The position numbers and the translations under genes are program-made. Below the pieces are notes generated by a model. It saw nothing but the letters and a program-made list of their open reading frames with translations, searched no databases and was not told the origin of the DNA. A stretch of DNA of 54,960 nucleotides from Candidatus Auribacterota bacterium (GTDB taxonomy: Bacteria; Auribacterota; Tritonobacteria; UBA1439): NCBI GenBank assembly GCA_026392035.1, contig JAPLCX010000065.1, forward strand, positions 1 through 54,960, written 5' to 3'. Positions 24,995-33,600 of this stretch are shown piece by piece. Every line of letters starts with the position of its first letter. Position 1 is the stretch's first letter.

Positions 24995-25480
24995 TCAGGC
25001 CCCCAACTTCAACCTCAGCTCTCTCAGGTTCAACACATCTTCCCGGTTGTACTCCAGCAGCCTCTCGAGCGACTCTCTGCATCCCCCACGTTTGTAGTTC
25101 TCCCACAGTTGCACGGCGACTATCCCGTTGACGTCCTTCAGGTTCCTCCTGATCCCCAGCATCCGCTCCACCTGTTTCATTCCCCCGTACAGCCCCTTTC
25201 GGTGGCAGTCGTGCATCAGGTCGCGGTGGGCGCAATACTCTGTCATATCCACCCCCAGTTTTGCTTTGATGTAGGGGAGGTCGAATCTCTCCCCGTTGTA
25301 GGTGTAGATCGTGTGGTGAGCGCGCACGTGCTGGATCAGCGCGGAGGCGTGAAGACTATCCTCGACGAGCTGGACGAAGTTGCACGATTCTCCCCCCTCC
25401 ATGCAGAGGCCGATGACGGTGAGGTCCCCGTCGCGTGGGTCGAGGCTCGTCGTCTCGATGTCAAGGTAAACAGCAGACAT
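24995..25480 (-). CDS. RNase H-fold 3'-5' exonuclease-like protein (YprB-type)
   Basis: 161 residues. DEDD-type pattern: YLDIETTSLD (D7, E9), YTYNGERFDLPYI, HRDLMHDCHRKG and EYNREDVLNL. These match the RNase_H_2/YprB family of predicted exonucleases. The protein is the bare catalytic domain, without the TPR or helicase partners seen in longer relatives. The likely ribosome binding site GAGGG comes from TAACTGAGGGATT, the end of an interspersed repeat. Substrate (RNA or DNA) unknown. Confidence 0.8.
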   Translation of the reverse strand: MSAVYLDIETTSLDPRDGDLTVIGLCMEGGESCNFVQLVEDSLHASALIQHVRAHHTIYTYNGERFDLPYIKAKLGVDMTEYCAHRDLMHDCHRKGLYGGMKQVERMLGIRRNLKDVNGIVAVQLWENYKRGGCRESLERLLEYNREDVLNLRELRLKLGA

Positions 25481-25520
25481 TGGCTAATCCCTCAGTTACT
25501 CTGGAGTTACATGGTAATCC

Positions 25521-25666
25521 CTCAGTCATGGGGGGCACTAATTCACCTCACACAGCGTTTTCATCCACGGATTGACACTGATTTCCACGGATAACCTGTT
25601 TAAAAATCTGCGCCAATCCGTGAAATCCGTGGATAATTGTTCATACTGTTCCCCCCTGTAACTGAG
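25521..25666. repeat. Miniature inverted-repeat element with CTCAGT ends
   Basis: 146 bases running from CTCAGTCATGGGGGG to CCCCCCTGTAACTGAG, imperfect terminal inverted repeats. Inside are ATCCACGGATTGACACTGAT and its partner CCAATCCGTG...CCGTGGAT. A second loose end, AATCCCTCAGTTAC, lies at 25487-25500 next to the nuclease start codon. No coding capacity. Confidence 0.65.
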
Positions 25667-25683
25667 CGGTTGCGACACCACGA

Positions 25684-26274
25684 TCAGCTCTTTTTCTTCA
25701 CGCCCACACGCTGGCACGACTCTTCTCTCGCAATCTCTTCGATCGTGCGCCCGGTCAAGACCGACTGAGGCTCCGTGCTCACGGGATTGCGGCGCCGGTC
25801 GGCCTCGTCGTCGTCCATCTTAATCAGGAGCCAGCGCCGCTCTCCACCTGCCGCCGTCCGGACCAAGGTGTACCCTCCCTTGAGCTTCTGTCCCTCAATC
25901 CACACCGCGACGCGCCCTTGTTCCAGGGCGTCATCCACGGAAACTGCGCTTCCGCTTTTCTCCCCGAGATTCCGATAGGTGCCGATATCCCATACGAGCA
26001 CCACGCCTGCGCCATAATGCCCTTCAGGAATCACCCCCTCAAAAAAGGCATAGTCGATCGGATGATCCTCCACGGGTACGGCGAGCCGCCTGTCGCGCGA
26101 GTCGGTGGATGGCCCCTTGGGCACCGCCCAGGATTTGAGCACCCCTCCGACCTGGAGGCGAAAATCATAGTGGAGCGTCCTGGCGGCGTGCTTTTGGATG
26201 ACATAGAGAGGTTTCCCGGACGGCTTTTGCCGGGCCAGCGCGCAATATCTCTTACGCTTCAGGGTCGATGGCAA
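25684..26274 (-). CDS. Stand-alone LigD-type DNA 3'-phosphoesterase
   Basis: 196 residues from a TTG at 26274. No ribosome binding site is visible there and the frame stays open upstream without an ATG, so the start is uncertain. The fold is the PE domain of bacterial ligase D, which removes 3'-phosphate or 3'-ribonucleotide ends before joining. H29, H35 and D37 (in VIQKHAARTLHYDF) and H71 (in EDHPIDYAFFEG) have exactly the spacing of the Pseudomonas LigD set H42/H48/D50/H84. EGHYGAG and GGYTLVR are also typical. The ligase and polymerase domains are absent, and no ligase or Ku gene is nearby. It lies 53 bases after the lipoprotein gene. Confidence 0.88.
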   Translation of the reverse strand: MPSTLKRKRYCALARQKPSGKPLYVIQKHAARTLHYDFRLQVGGVLKSWAVPKGPSTDSRDRRLAVPVEDHPIDYAFFEGVIPEGHYGAGVVLVWDIGTYRNLGEKSGSAVSVDDALEQGRVAVWIEGQKLKGGYTLVRTAAGGERRWLLIKMDDDEADRRRNPVSTEPQSVLTGRTIEEIAREESCQRVGVKKKS

Positions 26275-26327
26275 GGAGGTATCGGATTGTTCCAGGGTAA
26301 TGAAAACGGCGCATGAGATCGTGCGCC

Positions 26328-26771
26328 TCAGTGTTTGGGCTCTTCTTTTATCTTATCACACATGATGAACGTGTAGCCGGGCTCCATGCCGAGCTTTGTC
26401 GCCCGCTCAGTCCTGGAATCGAGCAGCTTGACGTGCATCACATTTCCATCAATCGAATAGATGGCTCTATTCACCTGGTACTCCTCGAATTGTATGTCAA
26501 TCTCCTTCGGCTCACGATCCTCTCTGTAGGTGAAGGTGCCGGTGTAGGTGTGGTCGCCCTCTTTTATCGTGACCGTGTTCCCCCCGAATACCCACGTCTT
26601 ATCTGATGTGACCGGTCTGTTCTCATTCTTTATTTCCCGCCACTTCCCCTCAAAAGGCGTGACCGCTCCTGCGGCGCCGGGCGGCAGAGGAGGCACCGGC
26701 GGCCGGCCCGCGCAGGAAAGAAGCACAAAGCTCATTGAAACAATCAGCAAAAGATGGAGTAACGGTTTCAT
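26328..26771 (-). CDS. Lipoprotein with TIGR03067-like lipocalin-type domain
   Basis: 147 residues. Signal peptide with lipobox LLSC (cleavage before C20), a Pro-rich spacer (RPPVPPLPPG), then GKWREIKNENRPV, FGGNTVTIKEGDHTYTGTF, EPKEIDIQF, IYSIDGNVMHV. This is the pattern of the TIGR03067 family, common in planctomycetes and other PVC-related bacteria. Likely outer-membrane lipoprotein with a small beta-barrel; ligand unknown. Confidence 0.7.
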   Translation of the reverse strand: MKPLLHLLLIVSMSFVLLSCAGRPPVPPLPPGAAGAVTPFEGKWREIKNENRPVTSDKTWVFGGNTVTIKEGDHTYTGTFTYREDREPKEIDIQFEEYQVNRAIYSIDGNVMHVKLLDSRTERATKLGMEPGYTFIMCDKIKEEPKH

Positions 26772-26785
26772 AAATGAGTACCTCG

Positions 26786-26938
26786 CTTTTGTCTTGTCAC
26801 GGAAATTCCGAGCATATGTCTGTCATCGCGAGCGAAAGCGAAGCGATCTCAACATATTGGCAATCATGAGATTGCTTCGTCGCTACGCTCCTCGCAATGA
26901 CAGGACTTTTGAATGCTACTTCCGAGACACCACACTTC
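26786..26938 (+). mobile_element. 153-bp miniature inverted-repeat element (copy B)
   Basis: Same element and same length as 14148-14300, in opposite orientation. The left end is decayed (CTTTTGTCTTGTCACGGAA) and the right end reads TTCCGAGACACCACACTTC. It lies directly upstream of the lipoprotein start codon and must form part of that gene's 5' region. Confidence 0.85.
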
Positions 26939-27009
26939 CTGAACATTGTGTAATTATATGCTCCCCGAGGGGGAAAAATCAACTGCTATTTGTGTCCCAT
27001 GGTAACGGG

Positions 27010-27134
27010 ACAGTTATGGGTGGCGCTAATTCACTCCACTCAGTGTTTTCATCCACGGATTGACACGCCTGCGTGCCAAAACGCACTCCGGTGTGCAGGC
27101 ACGGATTGACACTGATAACCCGTTTATTACTGAG
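27010..27134. repeat. Interrupted copy of the CTCAGTTA-type element
   Basis: TCATCCACGGATTGACAC is followed by an inserted hairpin (GCCTGCGTGCC ... GGTGTGCAGGC) and then a second CACGGATTGACACTGATAA. It ends near ACTGAG. It sits in the roughly 400-base gap between copy B and rlmN, which holds no gene. Confidence 0.55.
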
Positions 27135-27153
27135 AGCAGGAAATGTTTGATAC

Positions 27154-27208
27154 GTCATTGCGAGGAGGCCGAGTCCCGCTTAGCGGGACTCGGCCTCCTC
27201 GCAATGAC
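27154..27208. repeat. Perfect 55-bp palindrome of the TCATTGCGAGGA type
   Basis: Two 27-base arms, GTCATTGCGAGGAGGCCGAG... and its exact reverse complement, surround a single T. The centre is TCCCGCTTAGCGGGA, the same short palindrome as at 6418. It can form a cruciform or a very stable RNA hairpin. It lies about 125 bases beyond the rlmN stop on that gene's transcript side and may stop transcription there. Confidence 0.85.
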
Positions 27209-27334
27209 AACCTTAATGTTGATTTTTTCACACCTTCTGAGGGGTTACGGGTGTGGAGGCAGCCGCATGTCTGTTCATGAAAATCCATGTGAGCCCTATG
27301 ATCGGTGTGTATCCCTGCCGGCAGGCAGGTGTGT

Positions 27335-28387
27335 TCATCTGCGGATTTCATGTTTACTATAGCCTGCCCTGAGCTGGCCGCACGCCGCATCGATTTCGTC
27401 GCCCTTGCTCTTTCTCACCGTGACCGCCGCGCAGAAGGGCCTGAGCCAGCGCCTGAACTCTTCCGCCCGCTCCTCACTGCCCGGCGTGAACCGGGGGTTG
27501 TCTGCGGGGTTGTAGCGGATCAGATTGACCTTGCAGCGCACCGATCTGACAAGTTCCCCGAGGAGGCGCGCGTCCCGCCTGGAGTCATTGATGCTTTTGA
27601 GGATGACGTACTCGAAGGTGATGGGGCGCCTGATGAAGCGGGCATAGCACCGGGCGGCCTCAACCACGTCGTGCAGTGGGTAGGTGCGCGCCAGGGGGAA
27701 GAGCTCCTCCCGCTTCTCCTCATCGGCCGAGATGATTGAGATGGCGAGCTCCGGCGTGATGCCCGCGGCTATCAGCTTGTGTATCCCCGGCACAATTCCG
27801 CAGGTGGAGACGGTGACGCGGCGCGGGCTGAATCCGGGGCCATCGCGCGAGGCGAAGATTGAGATTGCCCTCGCCAGGTTGTCGAAATTGAGCAGCGGCT
27901 CGCCCATGCCCATGAAGACGATGTTTGTGATGCGCTCGCCCTGTGTGAGCCGGTCGCGCACCTTGAGGAACTGATCCACGATCTCTCCCGCGCTCAGGTT
28001 GCGCCTGAAACCGATCGCGCCGGTGGCGCAGAAGCCGCAGCCGACGGGGCAGCCGGCCTGGCTGGAGAGGCAGACAGACTGGCTGGTCTCGAGGGTGAGG
28101 AAAACAGTCTCGATCGTTTCTCCGTCATCGAGGCGGAAGAGGTACTTTCGCGCGTCACCCGTTCTCGTCTGTCTCTCCGATACCAGCTCGAGGTTGACCA
28201 CCCCTGCTTCCCGGGCGAGCCGTTCCCTGAGCGCGCGGGGAAGGTCTGTCATGTCAGCAGCGTGCGCCGCCCCCCGGCCATGGAGCCACGCCGCGACCTG
28301 CCTCCCCCTGTAGGGCGCTTCGCCCATGGCGACCATGTACTGTGCGAGCTCGGCCGCGGTCATCCCTCTCAGATCCGGTTTCGTCAC
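27335..28387 (-). CDS. rlmN: Dual-specificity 23S rRNA/tRNA (adenine-2-C)-methyltransferase RlmN
   Basis: 350 residues from a GTG with GGAGGTGAGG just upstream. Radical SAM enzyme that methylates C2 of A2503 in 23S rRNA and A37 in some tRNAs. The 4Fe-4S ligands are C113, C117 and C120 (CPVGCGFC). C336 in DEIDAACGQL is the methyl-carrying Cys. NIVFMGMGEPLLN and FEYVILKSINDS are typical RlmN segments. The usual SLHA after the core is SIISA here. Length is normal. Confidence 0.95.
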   Translation of the reverse strand: MTKPDLRGMTAAELAQYMVAMGEAPYRGRQVAAWLHGRGAAHAADMTDLPRALRERLAREAGVVNLELVSERQTRTGDARKYLFRLDDGETIETVFLTLETSQSVCLSSQAGCPVGCGFCATGAIGFRRNLSAGEIVDQFLKVRDRLTQGERITNIVFMGMGEPLLNFDNLARAISIFASRDGPGFSPRRVTVSTCGIVPGIHKLIAAGITPELAISIISADEEKREELFPLARTYPLHDVVEAARCYARFIRRPITFEYVILKSINDSRRDARLLGELVRSVRCKVNLIRYNPADNPRFTPGSEERAEEFRRWLRPFCAAVTVRKSKGDEIDAACGQLRAGYSKHEIRR

Positions 28388-28777
28388 ATCCTCACCTCCG
28401 CGATGGCTGTTTTATACCATGAACTGATATCGCGGGGAAGCGTAACTTGCTGCTGGAGTTTCCCCATTTTTTAGAAACTAAGGTAATTTTTCACCACGGA
28501 CCTGCCTGCCGGCGGGCTCCGTGCCTCCGTGGTGGATTATGCATTGGAATACACCTACGAAATAGTATCTGTTTCACTTCACTAATACTGCATCTACTTC
28601 CGAAACAACGTATTGTGTATTTTGATGAATTCATTTGAAGCCGCACATCAGGATGCGTTACCCAAGCTCTGATTAGGTGACTGATTTTTAGACAACCGGT
28701 GTGAGATATGTTACGCTGGTGCGTTCAACTGCAGCTCGCTCGATAGCTCAACAGTTCATATCAGGGAGGCGTTTCCC
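28388..28777. other. Intergenic region with one CACCACGGA palindrome
   Basis: A 390-base divergent gap. It contains CACCACGGA ... TCCGTGGTG at 28492-28534 around a GCCTGCCGGCGGGC centre, an interspersed inverted repeat also found at 45636-45807. Promoters for the flanking genes must lie here, but none is strong enough to name. Confidence 0.5.
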
Positions 28778-30109
28778 TTGGTTCAGACGATGGTCGTACT
28801 CCTGGCGGTGATGCTATGTGGTGAGCCGGAATCACCCGCCGCTGACCACGTGAAGAAGGGGAAGGCCTTCCTCTCGGCGGGGAAGTACAGGGAGGCCGCG
28901 GCGGAGTTTGAGGAGGCATTGAAGACAGACCCGTTGAACACCCCGGCGCTCTTCAGTCTGGGTGATATCCACGCGAATTATCTCAAAGACGCGAAGCTCA
29001 GGGACAAATACTGGAGACAGTACAAAGCAGCCTCGCTCATTTCCTTGGGTGATGTCGCGTCAGCCGGTGGTGACTTCAGGGAGGCGGCGGCGCACTATCG
29101 GGGCGCGCTGAAGCTCATGCCCGGCTATGGGAAGTTGCACGAGCGACTCGGGGCAGTCTGCCGCCGGATGGGGAATGAGGCGGAGGCGCTCAAGGAGTAC
29201 AGGGCGGCTGCGGATCTGGAAAAGGAAAATATTCAATTACAGCTCGGTATCGCGCGCTATCTGGCGGGGCATGGGGATAGGAGAGGAGCGACGGTGTACG
29301 CCGAACGGGCGGTTGCCGCCAGACCGAATGATGCCGCGCTCAAACAGGCGGCGGTCGGGATTCTCGCGGAGACTGGCAAGGCGGTGGGGACACCAGGGCC
29401 GCCGGTCGCCACACAGAAACCGGTGGCCATATCGGCGGAGGAGCACTGCGCGCGCGGCGAGCGGGCCCTTGAAGAGGGGAGGCTGGGGGAGGCGGCGCGG
29501 GAGATCAGGAAAGGCATTTCTGGGCCGACGCGCGAGCAATGCGCCCAGTCAGCCCGCCGCCTCGCGGAGGCGTTCGCAAGGAAAGGTTCGATGGACGGGG
29601 CGGTCGCGGTGTACAAGGCATTGCTTTCCGCCGGCATCAGGAGCGCCGATGTCTATAATTCGCTCGCGATCCTCTACCAGGAGATGGGGAAACTCGATGA
29701 CGCGGTTGGGACCGCGCGTGCAGGCGTTGATTTGTACCCCGCCGTCGCGGAGCTCCACAACAATCTCGGGACGTTATACGCCCTGAGGGCGGAGTACGAG
29801 CGGGCGCTCTCCGAGTACCGCAAGGCGGTAGAGCTCAAGCCCGACCTCGCTGAGGCGTATCTCGATATGGGGATCATCTATAAGGACTACCTTAAAGACA
29901 AAGAAAAGGCGGTCGAGGCATTCCGGAGCTACGCCGCCCTCAAACCCGAGGGGACGAATGTCCCCGAGGTCGCGGAGCTGCTCGGGGGAGGGAAGGGGCC
30001 GGCGGGAAGTGTTCCCGGTCGGGATGCGAAACCCCAGGGGCTCATCGGTACGGATGAGCACATTGCAAAGCCCAGAAGAGTCTTGAGAAACCCTAAGGTC
30101 GCTCATTGA
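28778..30109 (+). CDS. TPR-repeat protein with N-terminal signal or anchor
   Basis: 443 residues from a TTG with GGGAGGCG 6 bases upstream; an ATG lies 12 bases later. A short hydrophobic start (MVVLLAVMLCGEPE) may be a weak signal peptide. Tetratricopeptide repeats span about 22-200 and 220-395 (AGKYREAAAEFEEALKTDP, YNSLAILYQEMGKLDDA, YLDMGIIYKDYLKDKEKA), separated by a Pro/Val linker. The C-terminal 40 residues are basic and unstructured. Likely a protein-protein scaffold; partner unknown. The Nudix gene follows within 10 bases, so the two probably share a transcript. Confidence 0.8.
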   Translation: MVQTMVVLLAVMLCGEPESPAADHVKKGKAFLSAGKYREAAAEFEEALKTDPLNTPALFSLGDIHANYLKDAKLRDKYWRQYKAASLISLGDVASAGGDFREAAAHYRGALKLMPGYGKLHERLGAVCRRMGNEAEALKEYRAAADLEKENIQLQLGIARYLAGHGDRRGATVYAERAVAARPNDAALKQAAVGILAETGKAVGTPGPPVATQKPVAISAEEHCARGERALEEGRLGEAAREIRKGISGPTREQCAQSARRLAEAFARKGSMDGAVAVYKALLSAGIRSADVYNSLAILYQEMGKLDDAVGTARAGVDLYPAVAELHNNLGTLYALRAEYERALSEYRKAVELKPDLAEAYLDMGIIYKDYLKDKEKAVEAFRSYAALKPEGTNVPEVAELLGGGKGPAGSVPGRDAKPQGLIGTDEHIAKPRRVLRNPKVAH

Positions 30110-30118
30110 GAGGTGAGC

Positions 30119-30586
30119 ATGAAAGGCGGCGTGACCTGTCCGGCGTGCGGCAGGGAGTTCGTGAGCCATCAGTACCCCGTCCCGACCGTGGATATTCTCA
30201 TCAGGCGCCGGAAGGGGAAAAAAGACGCGGTCCTCCTCGTGCGGCGGAAGAACCCTCCTCACGGGTGGGCCATCCCCGGCGGCTTCATCGAGTACGGCGA
30301 GCGGGCCGAAGACTGCGCCGTCAGGGAAGTCAGGGAAGAGACGGGACTAAAGGTGACGCTCGGAGGAATCCTGGGCGTCTATTCTGACCCGGCTCGTGAT
30401 CCGCGCTTTCACACCATCTCCGTGGTGTACCTGGCGGAGGGGGCCGGCGAGCCGAAGGCCGGATCTGACGCGGGGGATGTCTGCGTGTTCACCGAGGATG
30501 AATTGCCCGCGGAGATCGCGTTCGACCACAGGAAGATCCTCGCGGACTATTTTGCGCCCCACCAGCAAAGGGGGCAGAGGTGTTGA
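30119..30586 (+). CDS. Nudix hydrolase with N-terminal zinc-finger-like motif
   Basis: 155 residues from the ATG at 30119, preceded by GAGAGG; a GTG 6 bases earlier is possible. CPAC (7-10) suggests half of a zinc site. The Nudix box GFIEYGERAEDCAVREVREETGL (starting G55; E61, R69, E70, E73, E74) is complete, so it should hydrolyse a nucleoside diphosphate linked to another group. The sequence around the box (WAIPGGFIEYGE) resembles ADP-ribose pyrophosphatases. It follows the TPR gene closely. Confidence 0.87.
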   Translation: MKGGVTCPACGREFVSHQYPVPTVDILIRRRKGKKDAVLLVRRKNPPHGWAIPGGFIEYGERAEDCAVREVREETGLKVTLGGILGVYSDPARDPRFHTISVVYLAEGAGEPKAGSDAGDVCVFTEDELPAEIAFDHRKILADYFAPHQQRGQRC

Positions 30587-30607
30587 TCCGCGCCGTTGAT
30601 CCGTGCA

Positions 30608-33600
30608 TCACCTGCGCGGTGCACTGACGGGCGGGGGAGCGGCGGTCGATGGCGGGGGGAGCAGCGCGAGAAATTTTTCAACCTGCCAGCCTGATTCCTC
30701 TGCGTTCTTCAGGAGCCGCGCGATTAAACCGTAGCGGGAATCCATTTCCTTCATAATCTCTTTCCTGCCGCGAGTCTCTGCCATCAGATCGACCACGGAT
30801 ACCGTGAAGAGCCAGTAGAGGAAGCGCTCCATCCGCTCCCTGCTGAACCAGAAAACGTTGTCGTATCGGTTGACGTTCAGATAGAGGCGCACGTCAGCCT
30901 CGTGGAGCATCTGCGCGATTGCATCGAGGCTCCCGTCGGCTGACAGGGGATCGCACCAGGCGTGGTGCTCCGTGAGTATTTTGATCAGCGCGGTGAGCTG
31001 CGCGGCGCTCCAGGCGTCACTGCCGTGTTCCTGGATAGTCCGTGAGATTGCTTTCCCCAGGAGGAGTTCGTCCAGCAACGCGCTGCTCGCTAATCCGCAG
31101 TCCGTATCCCCGCGCACCTTCCCGAGGTTACGCGTGATGAGCCAGATCAGGGCGATGCCCCAGAAGCCGCGCTCATCGGCCATGCCTGAGGCAAGGTATT
31201 CGGCCGCGGGGCCGCCGCATTTTGTGATCTCCCGTAATTTCAGAAGCGCATCGAACTGCTCCATGACGCCGTCGTTGATCTGCCGCTCATCACATCGGGC
31301 GTGGAGGAACGCCTTCAGAGTGGAGAGGAACTCACCTGTCCGGGATTTGAATGCGCGTCTCGCGCGTGCCGGGTCGCTCAGGAGCGCGTCGAGCATCTCT
31401 GCCCCGACGAGCGTTCGGAATGGGGTGTGGATGGGGGCGAATATCATTTCCTTCAGCGCCTCCTCCATGCTCGGCACGCCTCGCCCGTTCAGCGATTCGG
31501 TGAGCCTGCGGTAGTAACCAGATCGGCTGTCCCTCACCTCCCTAAAATCCAGGAAGATGCAGTACTGGAACGCGCGGAGCGGCGTGAACAGCCCCTTCTT
31601 CGCGAGTTCCCGGCCGGAGCGGATGTATTCCAGGTTCCCCTTGTAATCCTTGAAGATGTAGTAGTAATCGGCCCCCGATTGAATGCCGAGCGCGTCCGCG
31701 AGCGTGGTCTGGACGACCCTCTTTTTCTTCGGCGTTGCGTAATCGACCGCTATCCCGCATGAGGTCCTGATCCATCCGGATGTTTCCTCGTACTTGTTGT
31801 GGTAGACGATGAGGGCGCGCTCGCTGCCGCAGCGGTTGGAGTAGGCGAAGACATTTTCGTTCACCTGCCCGCCCGGCGTGTAAAAGTCGTACAGAACGAA
31901 GTTTTTCACCTCGCTGAAGAGGTGGCGCTTTTTCATGAGGGGGAATATCTCAGCCTCGTGACGCCTGACCAGGTTCCAGTCGGGCGTCTCGTTCCAGTAG
32001 GCCCGCCGGTACTCCATCCCGTACTTTTCGTGGAACCCCTCGATCTGCCCATGCCCGAACATCGGGAGTCCCGGCATGGTCACCATCATGAGACAGATCC
32101 CGAAGTACTTGTCGCCCGCGCCGAACTGGGCCACGGCGGTCTGCTCGTCGGGGTTGTTCATGAAGTTGACGAAGCGTTTGAGGATGCGCGGGTCGAACTC
32201 GAGGACATTTTTGACCACGCTCCGGTACTTGTCGTTCTCCTCCGTCTTGAGCATGTTCATGAACGCGCTGTTGTACACCCGGTGCATGCCGAGGGTCCTG
32301 ACGAAGTAGCCCTCCATGAGCCAGAATGCCTCGGCGAGCAGCAGCGTGTCGGGCATCTCCTTGTTGATGCGGTCCACCACCTCCCGCCAGAACTCGCGCG
32401 GCATGAGCTTTTCGAAGTCGTCTTTGAACATCCCGTGCTCGGCTCGGGAGGGTATCCCGCCCCCCGTGCCGGGGTGCGGGAACCAGAGCCGCTGGAAGTG
32501 CCGCTTCGCGAGCGTCATCGCGGCGTCGAACCTGATGATCTGGAAGTGCCGCGCGACGCCGAGGATGAGCTGGATGACCGCTTCCCGCACGTCCTCCCTC
32601 AGGAAGTTGAGCTGAGCCGTGTCGTTCCAGGGCATGCTGGTGCCGTCGTTCCCGTGGTAGATATATTTTGTATTCCCCGTCCACCTGTCGCGTCGCATGA
32701 AGACGACCGCCGCGTCTCGCCGGCTCCAGTAGCCATCCTCGATTTGTAATGACACGCGCGGGTCATCCGACAGCTCAGGGCCGGTGAATCGGTATCCGGG
32801 GAAGGGGGGATGGTCGAGCTGGACGAACCGCTCGGGGTGCTCGATGACCCACTTCGAGTATATCCCCATATGGTTGGGGACGATATCCGTGCCGAGCCTG
32901 ATTCCCCGCGCCCAGGCCCGCTCCTTGAGGGTGAGGAACGCCTGCTCGCCCCCGAGGTCGTTGCTGATCTCGTAGTCGTAGAGGGAATAGGCCGATGCGA
33001 GCGCGTCCTGGTTCCCGCAGATGTGTTTTATCTTCCGTGAGGCTGAGCTCCGCTCCCATACGCCGATGAGCCAGAGGCCCGTGAACCCCCACCGGGCCAG
33101 GATGTCGAGCTCCTCGTCGGGGATCTGGTCGAGGCGGGTGATGGGCCTCCCGTACTTCTTCGAGAGCTGGTCGAGCCAGACGTAGGTGCTCTTGGCGATG
33201 ATGACGACCTGGGCCATCCACGCGCGGTCCTCGGTGAAGCGCTCGTATTCGGGAGCGTAGGCGAGCCGCGCCCATTCAGGCAGGTCGGACGCGTCCAGGT
33301 CCTTGAATCTCAGGACAAGGTTCGGTCCCTGCCCCATCAACCCTAACTTTTCTTCTTCCCTGAGGATGTCGATGGCGGTGAGCAGCCGGTAGAAGAGCTG
33401 CTCGGGGAGCAGCGCTCTCCAGTGGTCCTTGATATAGGTGAGCTGCCCCTGGAGCGAATCTCCCGCCGCCAGGATCGGCTCGCGCATGAAATCGACGAGC
33501 GGCTTGTCCGCGGGGCCGAAACCGGGCTGCTGCTGGAAGAACTGCTCGAGCGAGCTGAACAGATCCGGGTAGGCGCTCCTCTGTGCCAGATCGGCGTCGC

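Noticed and set aside
27060-27362. 100-residue plus-strand frame upstream of rlmN
   Set aside because: It runs through two interspersed repeats and a perfect palindrome and has no ribosome binding site or family similarity.
31799-32749. 316-residue plus-strand frame inside the GH13 gene
   Set aside because: Lies opposite the catalytic barrel, whose motifs prove the minus strand is coding; rich in Val, Glu and His as expected for an antisense frame.
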